41,504 nt of DNA from Clostridiaceae bacterium. GTDB taxonomy: Bacteria > Bacillota > Clostridia > Oscillospirales > Acutalibacteraceae. Each line of letters opens with the position of its first letter. Positions within the stretch are counted from its first letter, which is position 1. The stretch covers positions 1 through 41,504 of the forward strand of contig JAUMVO010000014.1 of assembly GCA_030530095.1 (NCBI GenBank). Reading direction: 5' to 3'. The translations under genes and the position numbers were made by a program. The notes beneath the pieces were generated by a model. That model did not search any database and was not told the origin of the DNA. It saw only the letters and a list, made by a program, of their open reading frames with translations. Shown here one piece after another: positions 1 to 7,678 of this stretch.

Positions 1-102
1 TCTTACGAAACCAGGTTTGTTCTTTATTAATTCTCAGTTTTTCCCGCTTATCCTTCCACTTCCCTTTGTTCAGTTTTTAGGGTGTAATTAACATCACAGA
101 TT

Positions 103-130
103 ACGGACTTCGTTTGAAGTCCGTTTTTTT
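103..130 (+). terminator. Rho-independent terminator
   Basis: A perfect 9-bp stem (ACGGACTTC / GAAGTCCGT) with a GTTT loop is followed by a run of seven T. It ends a transcript that enters from upstream of the window. Bases 1-102 hold no credible gene. Confidence 0.85.
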
Positions 131-131
131 G

Positions 132-160
132 TTGATTTTTGATTGTTGTTGTGATACTAT
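132..160 (+). promoter_or_regulatory. Promoter for the 191-715 gene
   Basis: TTGATT (132-137), a 17-bp spacer and TACTAT (155-160) match a sigma-A promoter. It lies just after the terminator and about 30 bp before the TTG start at 191. Confidence 0.5.
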
Positions 161-190
161 TGAACTGTTCTGTTAGGAGTTGATGTTAAC

Positions 191-715
191 TTGTTTAATA
201 AAATCAAAGTTAATCCGCAGGAAATTGCTGAACTTGAAAAATCATTTAATAGTACCAGATTGGAATTTTTAACCGATTCAAACTATGACGGCTATTCCGA
301 TTGTTCAGGGCTTTACTGTTATAGAGTGGTTGATTATGATTTATATGAGTTCGTTAAGAAATATACTTACTACAAGCCGTTTGTTGAGAAAAAACAGTAT
401 ATAAAAACTGATGAAAAGACAGAATCTCTGTTAAATAAACTGTATCCTACTTCATTCAGTACTAATGAAATCTGCATTGTTGTCGATTCTTTCGATCAGT
501 TGCCTGATACTCAATCGGTACGAGAGGAATTGAACGAATTAGCATTAAAAAGTTCAATTCATCTTTTCATTCCGATAAAAAAAGGTATATATTTTGATTA
601 TGTAAACTTAAACTATATCAAGGTTGATATAGTTAACGAATATCCGGGAAGTGCTGATGATGCTGCGACCTACGGAGTTATAGGTTTGACTGAAATTGAT
701 AAAGATAGAATATAA
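191..715 (+). CDS. Hypothetical protein, 174 aa, unknown family
   Basis: I do not recognise this protein. The start is TTG at 191, preceded by AGGAG at 176-180. An ATG at 183 lies in another frame. The product is soluble-looking and rich in Tyr, Asp and Asn, with no signal peptide or membrane segment. There is a CSGLYCY stretch near residue 40 and a hydrophobic IVVDSF strand near residue 97. It is clearly more AT-rich than the housekeeping genes downstream, which suggests an accessory or recently acquired gene. It has its own promoter and sits 22 bp before the tautomerase gene, so the two may be co-transcribed. It could be a small immunity-type or orphan protein, but nothing in the sequence proves a function. 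Confidence 0.7.
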   Translation: MFNKIKVNPQEIAELEKSFNSTRLEFLTDSNYDGYSDCSGLYCYRVVDYDLYEFVKKYTYYKPFVEKKQYIKTDEKTESLLNKLYPTSFSTNEICIVVDSFDQLPDTQSVREELNELALKSSIHLFIPIKKGIYFDYVNLNYIKVDIVNEYPGSADDAATYGVIGLTEIDKDRI

Positions 716-737
716 TTATAAATAAGGAGAAATAATT

Positions 738-1082
738 ATGCCGTTTATTAATGTAAAAACATCAGCAAAGCTTTCTGACGAGCAGATAGGACAGATAGTT
801 AAGGATATGGGACAGGCGATAACGGTTTTTCCCGGAAAAACCGAAGCTTATCTTATGGTAAACGTTGAACCTGATTGCAAGCTTTATTTCAAGGGCAACA
901 ACGACGGCGAAACCGCATTTGTTGACGTTGCGATTTTCGGCAGCTCATCAAAGGAATACTGCGGACTGTTTACCGAAAAGGTCTGCGACGTACTCGAAAA
1001 GGTCGCGGGAGTACCGTCTGACAGATGTTACGTCAAGTTTGAATTCAACACCATGTGGGGTTATGACCGGTTTATGTTCTGA
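738..1082 (+). CDS. MIF/phenylpyruvate tautomerase family protein
   Basis: A 114-residue protein of the tautomerase superfamily, MIF branch. In this family the N-terminal proline exposed by removal of Met is the catalytic base. Here Pro2 begins the typical PFINVKT strand. The middle carries the family-like pattern KTEAYLMVNVEPDCKLYF, and the end WGYDRFMF resembles the MIF C-terminal strand. Length matches the usual 110-120 aa trimer subunit. AAGGAG lies a proper distance before the ATG. A strong terminator follows, so this ends the short unit beginning at 191. The physiological substrate in bacteria is generally unknown, and assignment as phenylpyruvate tautomerase is only a family-level inference. 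Confidence 0.85.
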   Translation: MPFINVKTSAKLSDEQIGQIVKDMGQAITVFPGKTEAYLMVNVEPDCKLYFKGNNDGETAFVDVAIFGSSSKEYCGLFTEKVCDVLEKVAGVPSDRCYVKFEFNTMWGYDRFMF

Positions 1083-1100
1083 CATCACGGAATATGTATC

Positions 1101-1126
1101 AAAGGCAGCTTAGGCTGCCTTTTTCT
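1101..1126 (+). terminator. Rho-independent terminator after the MIF-like gene
   Basis: Stem AAAGGCAGC / GCTGCCTTT with a 4-nt loop (1110-1113), followed by a T-rich tail. Confidence 0.85.
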
Positions 1127-1158
1127 TTTGATTTGTTTAACAATTATTCGTTTATGTG

Positions 1159-1187
1159 TTGACATTTTGTTGTGTATGTTGTATAGT
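1159..1187 (+). promoter_or_regulatory. Strong sigma-A promoter of the GntR/ABC operon
   Basis: A perfect -35 TTGACA (1159-1164), an exact 17-bp spacer and -10 TATAGT (1182-1187). It is the best promoter in the window and is overlapped by the palindrome at 1186-1207. Confidence 0.85.
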
Positions 1188-1207
1188 TAGTTACAGGAGT
1201 AACTAAC
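1186..1207 (+). promoter_or_regulatory. Palindromic operator, likely autoregulatory
   Basis: A perfect 9-bp inverted repeat, GTTAGTTAC-AGGA-GTAACTAAC, begins in the last two bases of the -10 box and covers the expected transcription start. A dimer bound here would block RNA polymerase. The adjacent gene encodes a YtrA-type GntR regulator, a family known to repress its own ABC-transporter operon, so this is the obvious operator candidate. Confidence 0.8.
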
Positions 1208-1248
1208 CTATCAAAAATCAGGCCTGATTTTTATATGTGAGGTGTTTT

Positions 1249-1623
1249 ATGAACTTCAGATTTACGGGCGATAAACCCATTTATATTGAAATCGCCGAGC
1301 AGCTTGAGGATGCGATTTTTACCGACATTTATCCCGAGGAAACCCAGATTCCTTCGACAACCGAGCTTTCCGTTTCGCTTTCGATAAATCCTGCAACCGT
1401 CTTAAAGGGTATGAACATACTTGTTGACGGCGGAATTATCTATAAGAAACGCGGACTCGGTATGTACGTCTGCACAGGCGCGGTTGATAAAATCCGTCAA
1501 AAGCGTCAGCAGGGCTTTTACGAAAGCTACGTTGCGCCGCTTCTCTGTGAGGCAAAAAAGCTCGGACTTGATGAAAATGAAATTATCAGCTTAATCAAAG
1601 GGGGAAATGCAGATGAGCATTGA
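1249..1623 (+). CDS. GntR-family transcriptional regulator, YtrA subfamily
   Basis: A 124-aa regulator with an N-terminal winged helix-turn-helix (about residues 7-75) beginning with the typical DKPIYIEIAEQL helix and containing IPSTTELSVSLSINPATV as the recognition region, then a wing ending GLGMYV. The C-terminal part is only a short helical dimerisation segment, which is characteristic of YtrA-type members rather than the long effector domains of FadR or HutC types. I chose ATG 1249 because GAGGTG at 1239-1244 is a good ribosome site for it; the in-frame GTG at 1237 would fall on that site. The gene overlaps the ABC ATPase start. It probably represses the whole operon through the palindrome at 1186-1207. 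The inducing signal is unknown; relatives often respond to cell-envelope-active compounds. Confidence 0.9.
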   Translation: MNFRFTGDKPIYIEIAEQLEDAIFTDIYPEETQIPSTTELSVSLSINPATVLKGMNILVDGGIIYKKRGLGMYVCTGAVDKIRQKRQQGFYESYVAPLLCEAKKLGLDENEIISLIKGGNADEH

Positions 1624-2476
1624 AATCAAAAACGTAACGAAGAAATTCGGAAAAACCGTTGCCGTTGACGCTATTACGGCAAAAATAGACGAAGATAAGA
1701 TTTATGGAATACTCGGCAGAAACGGTGCTGGTAAATCGACGCTCCTCAATATCATTTCTAACCGTATAATTGCAACGGACGGCGAGGTGCTTGTTGACGG
1801 CGAAGAGGCAGTTGAAAACAATTCTGCTCAGGAAAAGGTGTTTCTTATGAGCGAGGTCGATATGTACCCGTCGTCAATGAATACCGCCGAAATACTTAAA
1901 TGGACCGCAAAGTTCTATCCCGATACCGATGTCGAAAAGGGAAAAGAAATTGCAAAACGCTTTACTCTTGATACCAAGAAGGGCATAGGTCAGCTTTCAA
2001 CGGGTTACAGAACGATAGCCAAATTCGTTGCGGCAATTGCTTCAAATGCAAAATACACCTTCCTTGACGAGCCGGTTTTAGGACTGGATGCAAACCACAG
2101 AGAGCTGCTTTATAAAATTATCGTTGAGGAATACGCCGAAAATCCACGTATGATAGCGGTTGCAACTCACATAATTGAAGAAGTCGCAGGACTGCTTGAA
2201 GAGGTAATCATTATAGAAAAGGGTAAAGTTATCGAAACCGACAGTGTTGAAAATTTGCTCTCGCGCGGTTACGGTGTTACGGGAAAAGCCGAGCTCGTTG
2301 ACGGCTTCTGCGCAAACAAAAACGTTATCGGCACGGAGTCAATCGGCTCGCTGAAGATTGCCTATATACTCGGACACGATAATATAAGCGAGATACCCGA
2401 CGGACTTGAAATTTCGCCGCTCAATCTGCAAAAGCTCTTTATTGTTCTTACCGGCGGAGAGGAGGAAGCAAAATGA
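1613..2476 (+). CDS. ABC transporter ATP-binding protein
   Basis: A 287-aa ATPase. Walker A GRNGAGKST lies at residues 35-43, an LSTGY-type signature precedes a FLDEP Walker B with a GLD D-loop, and a THIIEE switch His follows. The C-terminal extension of about 70 residues is common in YtrB/BcrA-like exporters. Start choice: AAGGGGG at 1598-1604 is too close to ATG 1607 but well placed for ATG 1613. The gene overlaps the regulator by 11 bp and the permease by 4 bp (ATGA), so the three are translationally coupled. It should energise the permease encoded next, at the inner face of the membrane. Substrate cannot be told from sequence; lantibiotic/bacitracin-type export or lipid transport are the usual guesses for this arrangement. 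Confidence 0.93.
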   Translation: MSIEIKNVTKKFGKTVAVDAITAKIDEDKIYGILGRNGAGKSTLLNIISNRIIATDGEVLVDGEEAVENNSAQEKVFLMSEVDMYPSSMNTAEILKWTAKFYPDTDVEKGKEIAKRFTLDTKKGIGQLSTGYRTIAKFVAAIASNAKYTFLDEPVLGLDANHRELLYKIIVEEYAENPRMIAVATHIIEEVAGLLEEVIIIEKGKVIETDSVENLLSRGYGVTGKAELVDGFCANKNVIGTESIGSLKIAYILGHDNISEIPDGLEISPLNLQKLFIVLTGGEEEAK

Positions 2477-3240
2477 AACTGAAGGCTGCTGTTTTATACA
2501 GATATCAGAAATACTTGAAGGCAATAGGACTGTTTTGCGGTCTGTTGCTTATACCCGTTATCGGAGCATTGATTGCGACAAAAATGAACAATTACGAGAT
2601 TTTCACCAGAGACTCGTTTTATATGTTCGCTCTGTGCGCAATACTGAGTTTTATAATCGGCATTACGTCATACAAGCCGGTTTTCAAGTTCTTCCTTCAG
2701 AACGGTGTTTCGAGGCAGTCAACGCACTTAAGTTTTGTATTAAGCTTACCGTTAGGCATTGTTCTCGCTCTTGCAGAGACTATTTATCACAATGTGTTCG
2801 TTCGTGTTTCTGAGATGCTTACGGACAGCACGGGTGTTAAGACTGCCTGGTTTGATATGTTCTCAAGAGTGTTTAATTATAACGGTTCGCCGCTAAAGAT
2901 ATTTGTATTGAGAGTGGTTATAGGCTCACTTGCATTTATGATGCTGATGAGCTTCGGCTATCTTATGAGCGCCATATTCTCTGGCATGAAGCCGTTTTAC
3001 AAGCTGATTGTAAGCGTGGTTTTAGTCGTGCTGATTATACTTTCATTTGTTATAAGCTCGGTAACCGACAGCTACGCTTCGATGGGTATGCCCACATGGC
3101 TTGCGTTTATCGCGTTCTTTGCGCTGGGCGGAATTGGCTCATACTATGTCGACCACTATATTGCGGCTATGATAATTCTCACAGTGCTGTTTACGAGTAT
3201 TTCACACCTGCTTATAAGAAAAGCGATTGTCAGAAAATAG
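2473..3240 (+). CDS. ABC transporter permease, 6-TM type
   Basis: A 255-aa integral membrane protein that overlaps the ATPase gene by ATGA and has GGAGG upstream. About six hydrophobic segments can be seen: near residues 15-36, 52-70, 85-105, 135-160, 176-198 and 208-250. No extracytoplasmic solute-binding domain is present. It matches the ABC-2-like permeases found next to YtrA-type regulators. It probably forms the membrane channel with the ATPase at 1613-2476. Twelve bases after its stop the first of four paralogous anchored proteins begins, so those proteins are likely functional partners. No specific permease family motif was recognised, so the type is inferred from topology and position. 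Confidence 0.85.
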   Translation: MKLKAAVLYRYQKYLKAIGLFCGLLLIPVIGALIATKMNNYEIFTRDSFYMFALCAILSFIIGITSYKPVFKFFLQNGVSRQSTHLSFVLSLPLGIVLALAETIYHNVFVRVSEMLTDSTGVKTAWFDMFSRVFNYNGSPLKIFVLRVVIGSLAFMMLMSFGYLMSAIFSGMKPFYKLIVSVVLVVLIILSFVISSVTDSYASMGMPTWLAFIAFFALGGIGSYYVDHYIAAMIILTVLFTSISHLLIRKAIVRK

Positions 3241-3251
3241 GGGGCGACGGT

Positions 3252-4043
3252 ATGAAAAAGAAAAATATTATTATTCCCGCCGTACTTGTTGCGCTGACCT
3301 TACTGATTATACCGCTTGTAACCGTGTTTACTACTGCGTATTCCTATGACTTTGCTCTGGCAAAATACAGCTTCGGCGCTGACAGCGATCATACGGTGAT
3401 TTTTAAGAATTCCTTCAGACCGATTGAAATAGCTTCAAAACTGTCTCCGAATGCCTCAACACTCGGAACGAGGAATTTCCTGTTCGGAAACCGTTACGGC
3501 GACGTTAAATTAAGCGACCTTGAAAAGCTATGTCCCGATTACAAGCAGAAGGCTATAGAATACACAAAGGAATACGTTGATTTCGTAAAGAGTGACGGTT
3601 ATATCAACAACGACCGCGACCGCGCCTATGTTGCAATGTCCGGCGATGCGAAGGAAAGCGAAATATCCTACGCGGTATTCATTTACGCCACAAATCTCTA
3701 CGATTACGGTAATAAGGAACAGGCAAAGAAGGTATGTGAGGATTATATTAAATCCTTGCCTCCCGAAAAGCTTGCGGAGTTTACGAATATTCTTTTCTTT
3801 GCTAACAATATTTATGCCGACAGTCAGGAGAATGCGGACTGGGCGCAAGGCCTTTGCGATTATATTGTCAATTCACACAACTCGAATCTTGAAGCAATCA
3901 AAAAGGCTTTTGCCGAAACCGGAGGTTACGTTGAAAAGTACAACTCAGCCGAATGGATGAAATTCAAGCCTGAGACCGCAAATGAGGATATGCTGTATGT
4001 GTTTATAAGACCGACAAATATAGATGAGGTCGTTGAATACTAA
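3252..4043 (+). CDS. Membrane-anchored extracytoplasmic protein, paralog 1 of 4
   Basis: A 263-aa protein of unknown function. MKKKN is followed by a hydrophobic segment (about residues 6-27), predicting an N-in signal anchor with the rest outside the membrane; there is no lipobox Cys. The ectodomain looks helical and repeat-like: motif LSPNASTL near residue 65, CPDYKQKAIEYTKEYV near residue 95, and a helix pair LYDYGNKEQAKKVCEDYIK resembling a TPR-type hairpin. I start at ATG 3252, preceded by a GGGG-rich site, rather than an upstream in-frame codon that would run into the permease gene. Closest in sequence to the next gene (shared KKVCEDY.KSLP). Likely an accessory subunit or sensor of the ABC transporter, by context only. 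Confidence 0.85.
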   Translation: MKKKNIIIPAVLVALTLLIIPLVTVFTTAYSYDFALAKYSFGADSDHTVIFKNSFRPIEIASKLSPNASTLGTRNFLFGNRYGDVKLSDLEKLCPDYKQKAIEYTKEYVDFVKSDGYINNDRDRAYVAMSGDAKESEISYAVFIYATNLYDYGNKEQAKKVCEDYIKSLPPEKLAEFTNILFFANNIYADSQENADWAQGLCDYIVNSHNSNLEAIKKAFAETGGYVEKYNSAEWMKFKPETANEDMLYVFIRPTNIDEVVEY

Positions 4044-4054
4044 AAGGTGAGATT

Positions 4055-4825
4055 ATGAAAAAGAAAAATGTAATAATCCCCGCAATTCTTGTTGCCTTAA
4101 CACTGTTGCTTATACCGTTTATCACGCTGTTTACAACTAATGTTTTATACGAGATGGCATTAGATAAAACAAGTTTTCAGGGATATGATAAGGAATACAT
4201 TGCCCTATTCGGTGAAACCTATAAATCCGTAGAAATAGCAGCAAAGCTCTCACCAAACATTTCAACGCTTTGGGCAAGAAACCGAATGTTCGGAGACCGT
4301 CCCGGGGATACAGTGGTAAGAGAACTTGAAAAGGTTTGTCCCGATTATAAAGAAAAAGCGATTGAATATACGGGCGAATACGTTAATTATCTTAAGAAAA
4401 ACGTCTCGCGATTTGACGATAGCAGTGTTATGTTCATATCGAATAGCGGTGACGGCAAAGAGGACAGTATAGCTTTTGCAACGTTGTACTATATTCAGGT
4501 GCTGTACGATTACGGCAAGCCCGAAGAAGCGAAAAAGGTCTGTGAGGATTATGTAAAATCTCTTCCCGTAGAGAAGCTATCTTCCGGAGTATATTTGTTA
4601 TCGTTTTGCAGGCAGTTGACATCCGGAGACAATGAGGCTGATAAGGCGTGGGCAGAGGATTTAATCGATTATGTTTTAACAACTCATAACAATAATCTTG
4701 ACACACTTGAAAAAGCGTTTGCCGACGATAAAAACACTACAAGAATTACATATAACACGTCAAAGTGGCTATATGTAAATGAAGAAGGATATGTAATAAC
4801 CGATAAGGAAAACGTTGATTTATAA
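4055..4825 (+). CDS. Membrane-anchored extracytoplasmic protein, paralog 2 of 4
   Basis: A 256-aa protein, clearly a duplicate of paralog 1. The N-terminus MKKKNVIIPAILVALTLL is nearly the same, and it shares LSPNISTL, CPDYKEKAIEYTGEYV and LYDYGKPEEAKKVCEDYVK at corresponding positions, as well as the end-of-domain TTHNNNL helix (NSHNSNL in paralog 1). One N-terminal membrane anchor (about residues 6-27) and a helical outside domain are predicted. The intergenic gap is 11 bp, with a GGTGAGATT-ATG start region also seen before paralog 3, a trace of tandem duplication. Function unknown; its place in the operon ties it to the ABC transporter. Confidence 0.85.
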   Translation: MKKKNVIIPAILVALTLLLIPFITLFTTNVLYEMALDKTSFQGYDKEYIALFGETYKSVEIAAKLSPNISTLWARNRMFGDRPGDTVVRELEKVCPDYKEKAIEYTGEYVNYLKKNVSRFDDSSVMFISNSGDGKEDSIAFATLYYIQVLYDYGKPEEAKKVCEDYVKSLPVEKLSSGVYLLSFCRQLTSGDNEADKAWAEDLIDYVLTTHNNNLDTLEKAFADDKNTTRITYNTSKWLYVNEEGYVITDKENVDL

Positions 4826-4840
4826 TCGAAGGGTGAGATT

Positions 4841-5620
4841 ATGAAGAAAAAGCATATTGTTATTTCCATATTATGCGGGCTGCTTGCTCTGGTAATCGGC
4901 GTACTGGCAGTAACGCTCACTACTCCGCTTTCGTACGAACTGAATTCGGATAAATTCGATAAGCTTTATAATCCGTACGGACCGAACGGCGAGGTTGTGC
5001 CGACTCCGCTTTCGGATGTTGACTGGTTTTTTATGGCAAAGAACTGCGGCAAAACAATGAACCTTGCGTACAGAATAAATCCGTCAATAAGCAACCTCAA
5101 AGCCTGTTATAGTATTTATCGGTACAAGAATTATATTTACGGCAACTTCTACGGCTATGATATGCCGGATGATTTCGTAACAAACTGTGTTAAATATACC
5201 AAGGCGGTTTATGAAACACCCTATGAGAAGTTACAGGGTAATATTACTTATGTTCCTATCGGGAACAATATGGAAAATCAGATGAAGCTGACGTTCGGCA
5301 TCGAATATGCCCTTGCGCTGTATTTTGACGGTCAGGTAAAGCAGTCTCAGGCATTGGTCGATGAACTGATGACGCTTGTCGATACCGAGAATATTGCGTT
5401 CTCCTACACATTAAAGGACTATTTTTACTATGTAAACGCTACAACTGCCGACAAGGCGGTTGAGTCATGGGTACTGGAAAAAGAAACCGCTGTTGAACAG
5501 CTGATTAAGGATTCGGGAAAACTGAAGGCGTTTTACGAAATGCACGACAGGTTCTTTTCAAACCCCGACCTTACTACCTATGTCAACGGCGACTGGGAAG
5601 AATACAGGGAGAGTGATTGA
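4841..5620 (+). CDS. Membrane-anchored extracytoplasmic protein, paralog 3 of 4
   Basis: A 259-aa protein with the same plan: MKKKH, a hydrophobic anchor (about residues 6-27) ending in VTLTTPLSYEL, then an outside helical domain. The motif INPSISNL replaces LSPN.STL of paralogs 1 and 2. The C-terminal part has ESWVLEKETAVEQL and FFSNPDLTTYVNGDWEEY, both shared with paralog 4 but not with 1 and 2, so the cluster consists of two sub-pairs. GGGTGAGATT-ATG serves as the start region. Not recognised as a named family. Regulation should be through the operator at 1186-1207 as part of one transcript. Confidence 0.85.
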   Translation: MKKKHIVISILCGLLALVIGVLAVTLTTPLSYELNSDKFDKLYNPYGPNGEVVPTPLSDVDWFFMAKNCGKTMNLAYRINPSISNLKACYSIYRYKNYIYGNFYGYDMPDDFVTNCVKYTKAVYETPYEKLQGNITYVPIGNNMENQMKLTFGIEYALALYFDGQVKQSQALVDELMTLVDTENIAFSYTLKDYFYYVNATTADKAVESWVLEKETAVEQLIKDSGKLKAFYEMHDRFFSNPDLTTYVNGDWEEYRESD

Positions 5621-5622
5621 TT

Positions 5623-6399
5623 ATGAAAAAGAGTAAGAAAAGAATAGCGTTACCCTTAATAGTTATTGCAATCTCGCTTTGCGCTATAGTTGCGATTTGC
5701 GTATTTACTACACCGCTGGTATATTATCTGTACGAGGCGAAATATACCTATGCCGACGGTGAAACGGAAGCTCCTTCGAGCTTTGATATGGCAAATAAAA
5801 TAGGCAAAATATGCGAAACGGTGTATAAGGTTCATCCTTCGCTTGATAACCTTCAGAGAGTATATCAGTGCTACAGCACAGGATTTGTTTATTTTGACGG
5901 TATTTATAAGGGCGAACAGGCTCCTGAGGGTTACCTTGAAAAGAGTCTTAAATACGCAAAACTGCGCTATGAAACCGAGTTCGATGAGGAAGCCGAGAAG
6001 AAATACGCCGCCGTACCCGTTGCGGAAAACTATGAAAAGCAGTGGAGAATATCAAACGGTGCGGATTATATGACGGCTTTATATCTCAACGGTAAGAAAG
6101 ACGAGGCGATGAGGCTATATGAGAAAATTGCCTCGACTATCAACGAAAAGGATATGGAACGTCCCGTTTACGGCGTATTCAAGAGCTTTTTCTATCTTGT
6201 GTATTCCGACGCCAAGGATGATACTCAGAGGAACTGGGTACTCGAGAAGGAAGCAGTATTTGACAAAAACGCAAGGCAAAAAGAGTCATATGACAAGTAT
6301 TTCTCAAAGCACGACAGCCTTTTCACCAATCCCGATTATAAGACCTTTATAAGCGGAGAATGGCCCGAATTTCAGGACGGGTACAACGATTATGATTAA
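5623..6399 (+). CDS. Membrane-anchored extracytoplasmic protein, paralog 4 of 4
   Basis: A 258-aa protein, the last gene of the operon. Start ATG 5623 is preferred: GGGAG at 5608-5612 is 10 bases upstream, whereas the in-frame TTG at 5617 overlaps the previous stop. MKKSKKR precedes a hydrophobic anchor (about residues 9-30), followed by FTTPLVYYLYEAKYTY. The motif VHPSLDNL, then RNWVLEKEAVFDK and LFTNPDYKTFISGEWPEF, align with paralog 3. A TPR-like helix pair ALYLNGKKDEAMRLYEKI occurs mid-protein. As with its sisters, the outside location is inferred from the anchor and the function is unknown. Confidence 0.85.
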   Translation: MKKSKKRIALPLIVIAISLCAIVAICVFTTPLVYYLYEAKYTYADGETEAPSSFDMANKIGKICETVYKVHPSLDNLQRVYQCYSTGFVYFDGIYKGEQAPEGYLEKSLKYAKLRYETEFDEEAEKKYAAVPVAENYEKQWRISNGADYMTALYLNGKKDEAMRLYEKIASTINEKDMERPVYGVFKSFFYLVYSDAKDDTQRNWVLEKEAVFDKNARQKESYDKYFSKHDSLFTNPDYKTFISGEWPEFQDGYNDYD

Positions 6400-6438
6400 T
6401 AAGTGTTAATTAAGCCTTTAAGGCTTGATTATAAAAAA

Positions 6439-6471
6439 GCTCCCTGCGGCAAACCCCTCGTCGCAGGGAGC
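6439..6471 (+). terminator. Terminator-like hairpin closing the ABC/paralog operon
   Basis: Perfect 10-bp stem GCTCCCTGCG / CGCAGGGAGC with a 13-nt loop. The following GATTTGTAA is only weakly U-rich. A smaller palindrome AAGCCTT-T-AAGGCTT lies just before it at 6412-6426. Confidence 0.6.
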
Positions 6472-6482
6472 GATTTGTAATA

Positions 6483-6511
6483 TTGAAATATAATCCGTAA
6501 TGTGCTACAAT
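6483..6511 (+). promoter_or_regulatory. Promoter of tsaD
   Basis: TTGAAA (6483-6488), 17-bp spacer, TACAAT (6506-6511), about 30 bp before the ATG. Confidence 0.65.
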
Positions 6512-6541
6512 ACATAACCGAAATATTCTTAAGGAGCAATT

Positions 6542-7555
6542 ATGAGGATTTTAGGTATTGAAAGCTCGTGCGACGAGACGGCGGCAGCTGTCGTCGAAGA
6601 CGGCAGAACGGTACTTTCAAATATCGTTTCGACACAAATTGAAAAGCATAAGATATTCGGCGGAGTAGTGCCCGAGATAGCTTCGAGGCTGCACACCGAA
6701 TCAATTTGCTATGTAGTAAATGAGGCGCTCAAAAAGGCGGATTGCACACTGTCGGACGTTGACGCGATTGCCGTTACGTACGCTCCCGGTCTTATCGGTG
6801 CGCTGCTTGTAGGCGTGAACTATGCGAAGGGTCTGTCATTCTCGTCAGGCATACCGCTCGTTCCCGTGCATCACCTTCGTTCGCATATCGCTGCGAACTA
6901 TATCACTCATAAGAACCTTGAACCGCCGTTTCTCTGCCTTGTCGTTTCCGGCGGAAATACACTGCTTGTCAACGTAAAGGGTTATACGGATTTTGAAATA
7001 ATCGGGAGAACCCGCGACGACGCTGCGGGAGAGGCGCTTGACAAGGCGGCGAGAACTCTCGGTCTGCCGTATCCCGGCGGAGTTAATCTCGATAAAGCGG
7101 CGCAGGGCGGCGACGTAAACGCCTACACCTTCCCAAAGCCGAGAGTCAGCGACAATCCGCTCGATTTCAGCTTTTCGGGACTCAAGACGGCGGTTATCAA
7201 TACTGTTCATAACGCATCGCAGAAGGGTGAGGAACTGAACGTTGCCAATATAGGTGCGTCCTTCCTTAACGCAGTTGTAAACTCGCTTGAAACGAATACC
7301 GAAAAGGCGATTGAACTGACCGGTGCGAAAACGCTTGTGCTTGCGGGCGGAGTTTCCGCCAATTCAATGCTTCGTTCAAGAATGGAAAAACTTGCGAAAA
7401 AGCACGGAACTGACGTTTTCTTTCCCGAGTTGCCGCTTTGCGGCGATAATGCGGCAATGGTTGCGGCACAGGGCTATTATGAATACCTGGACGGCAGAAG
7501 GGGAGATATGTCCCTGAATGCCGCGGCGACAATGGATATAACAGAGGGCATATAA
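6542..7555 (+). CDS. tsaD: tRNA N6-adenosine threonylcarbamoyltransferase TsaD
   Basis: A 337-aa ASKHA-fold protein that transfers the threonylcarbamoyl group to A37 of ANN-decoding tRNAs, working with TsaB and TsaE in the cytoplasm. The N-terminus MRILGIESSCDETAAAVV is the family signature. Metal-ligand histidines are visible as H111 and H115 in HHLRSH. The nucleotide-binding strands LVVSGGNTLL and LVLAGGVSANS and a late metal-ligand region ELPLCGDNAAM are also present. Length is standard. AAGGAG precedes ATG 6542. It is transcribed alone from its own promoter and ends in a terminator that overlaps the stop codon. Confidence 0.97.
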   Translation: MRILGIESSCDETAAAVVEDGRTVLSNIVSTQIEKHKIFGGVVPEIASRLHTESICYVVNEALKKADCTLSDVDAIAVTYAPGLIGALLVGVNYAKGLSFSSGIPLVPVHHLRSHIAANYITHKNLEPPFLCLVVSGGNTLLVNVKGYTDFEIIGRTRDDAAGEALDKAARTLGLPYPGGVNLDKAAQGGDVNAYTFPKPRVSDNPLDFSFSGLKTAVINTVHNASQKGEELNVANIGASFLNAVVNSLETNTEKAIELTGAKTLVLAGGVSANSMLRSRMEKLAKKHGTDVFFPELPLCGDNAAMVAAQGYYEYLDGRRGDMSLNAAATMDITEGI

Positions 7556-7569
7556 TATGCCCTCTTTTT
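7543..7569 (+). terminator. Terminator overlapping the tsaD stop codon
   Basis: Stem AGAGGGCATA / TATGCCCTCT, whose loop is the TAA stop itself (7553-7555), followed by a run of five T. Confidence 0.85.
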
Positions 7570-7603
7570 GTGCATTTTTATTGATAAAAGTTTAACGTTT
7601 TTA

Positions 7604-7632
7604 TTGCAAAACAGCTTATTTTATAGTATAAT
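7604..7632 (+). promoter_or_regulatory. Promoter of pckG
   Basis: TTGCAA (7604-7609), 17-bp spacer, perfect TATAAT (7627-7632), about 46 bp before the ATG. Confidence 0.75.
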
Positions 7633-7678
7633 ATCAGCGGTAAAAATGTAATTATCATATCGAAAAGGAGAAAAAATT

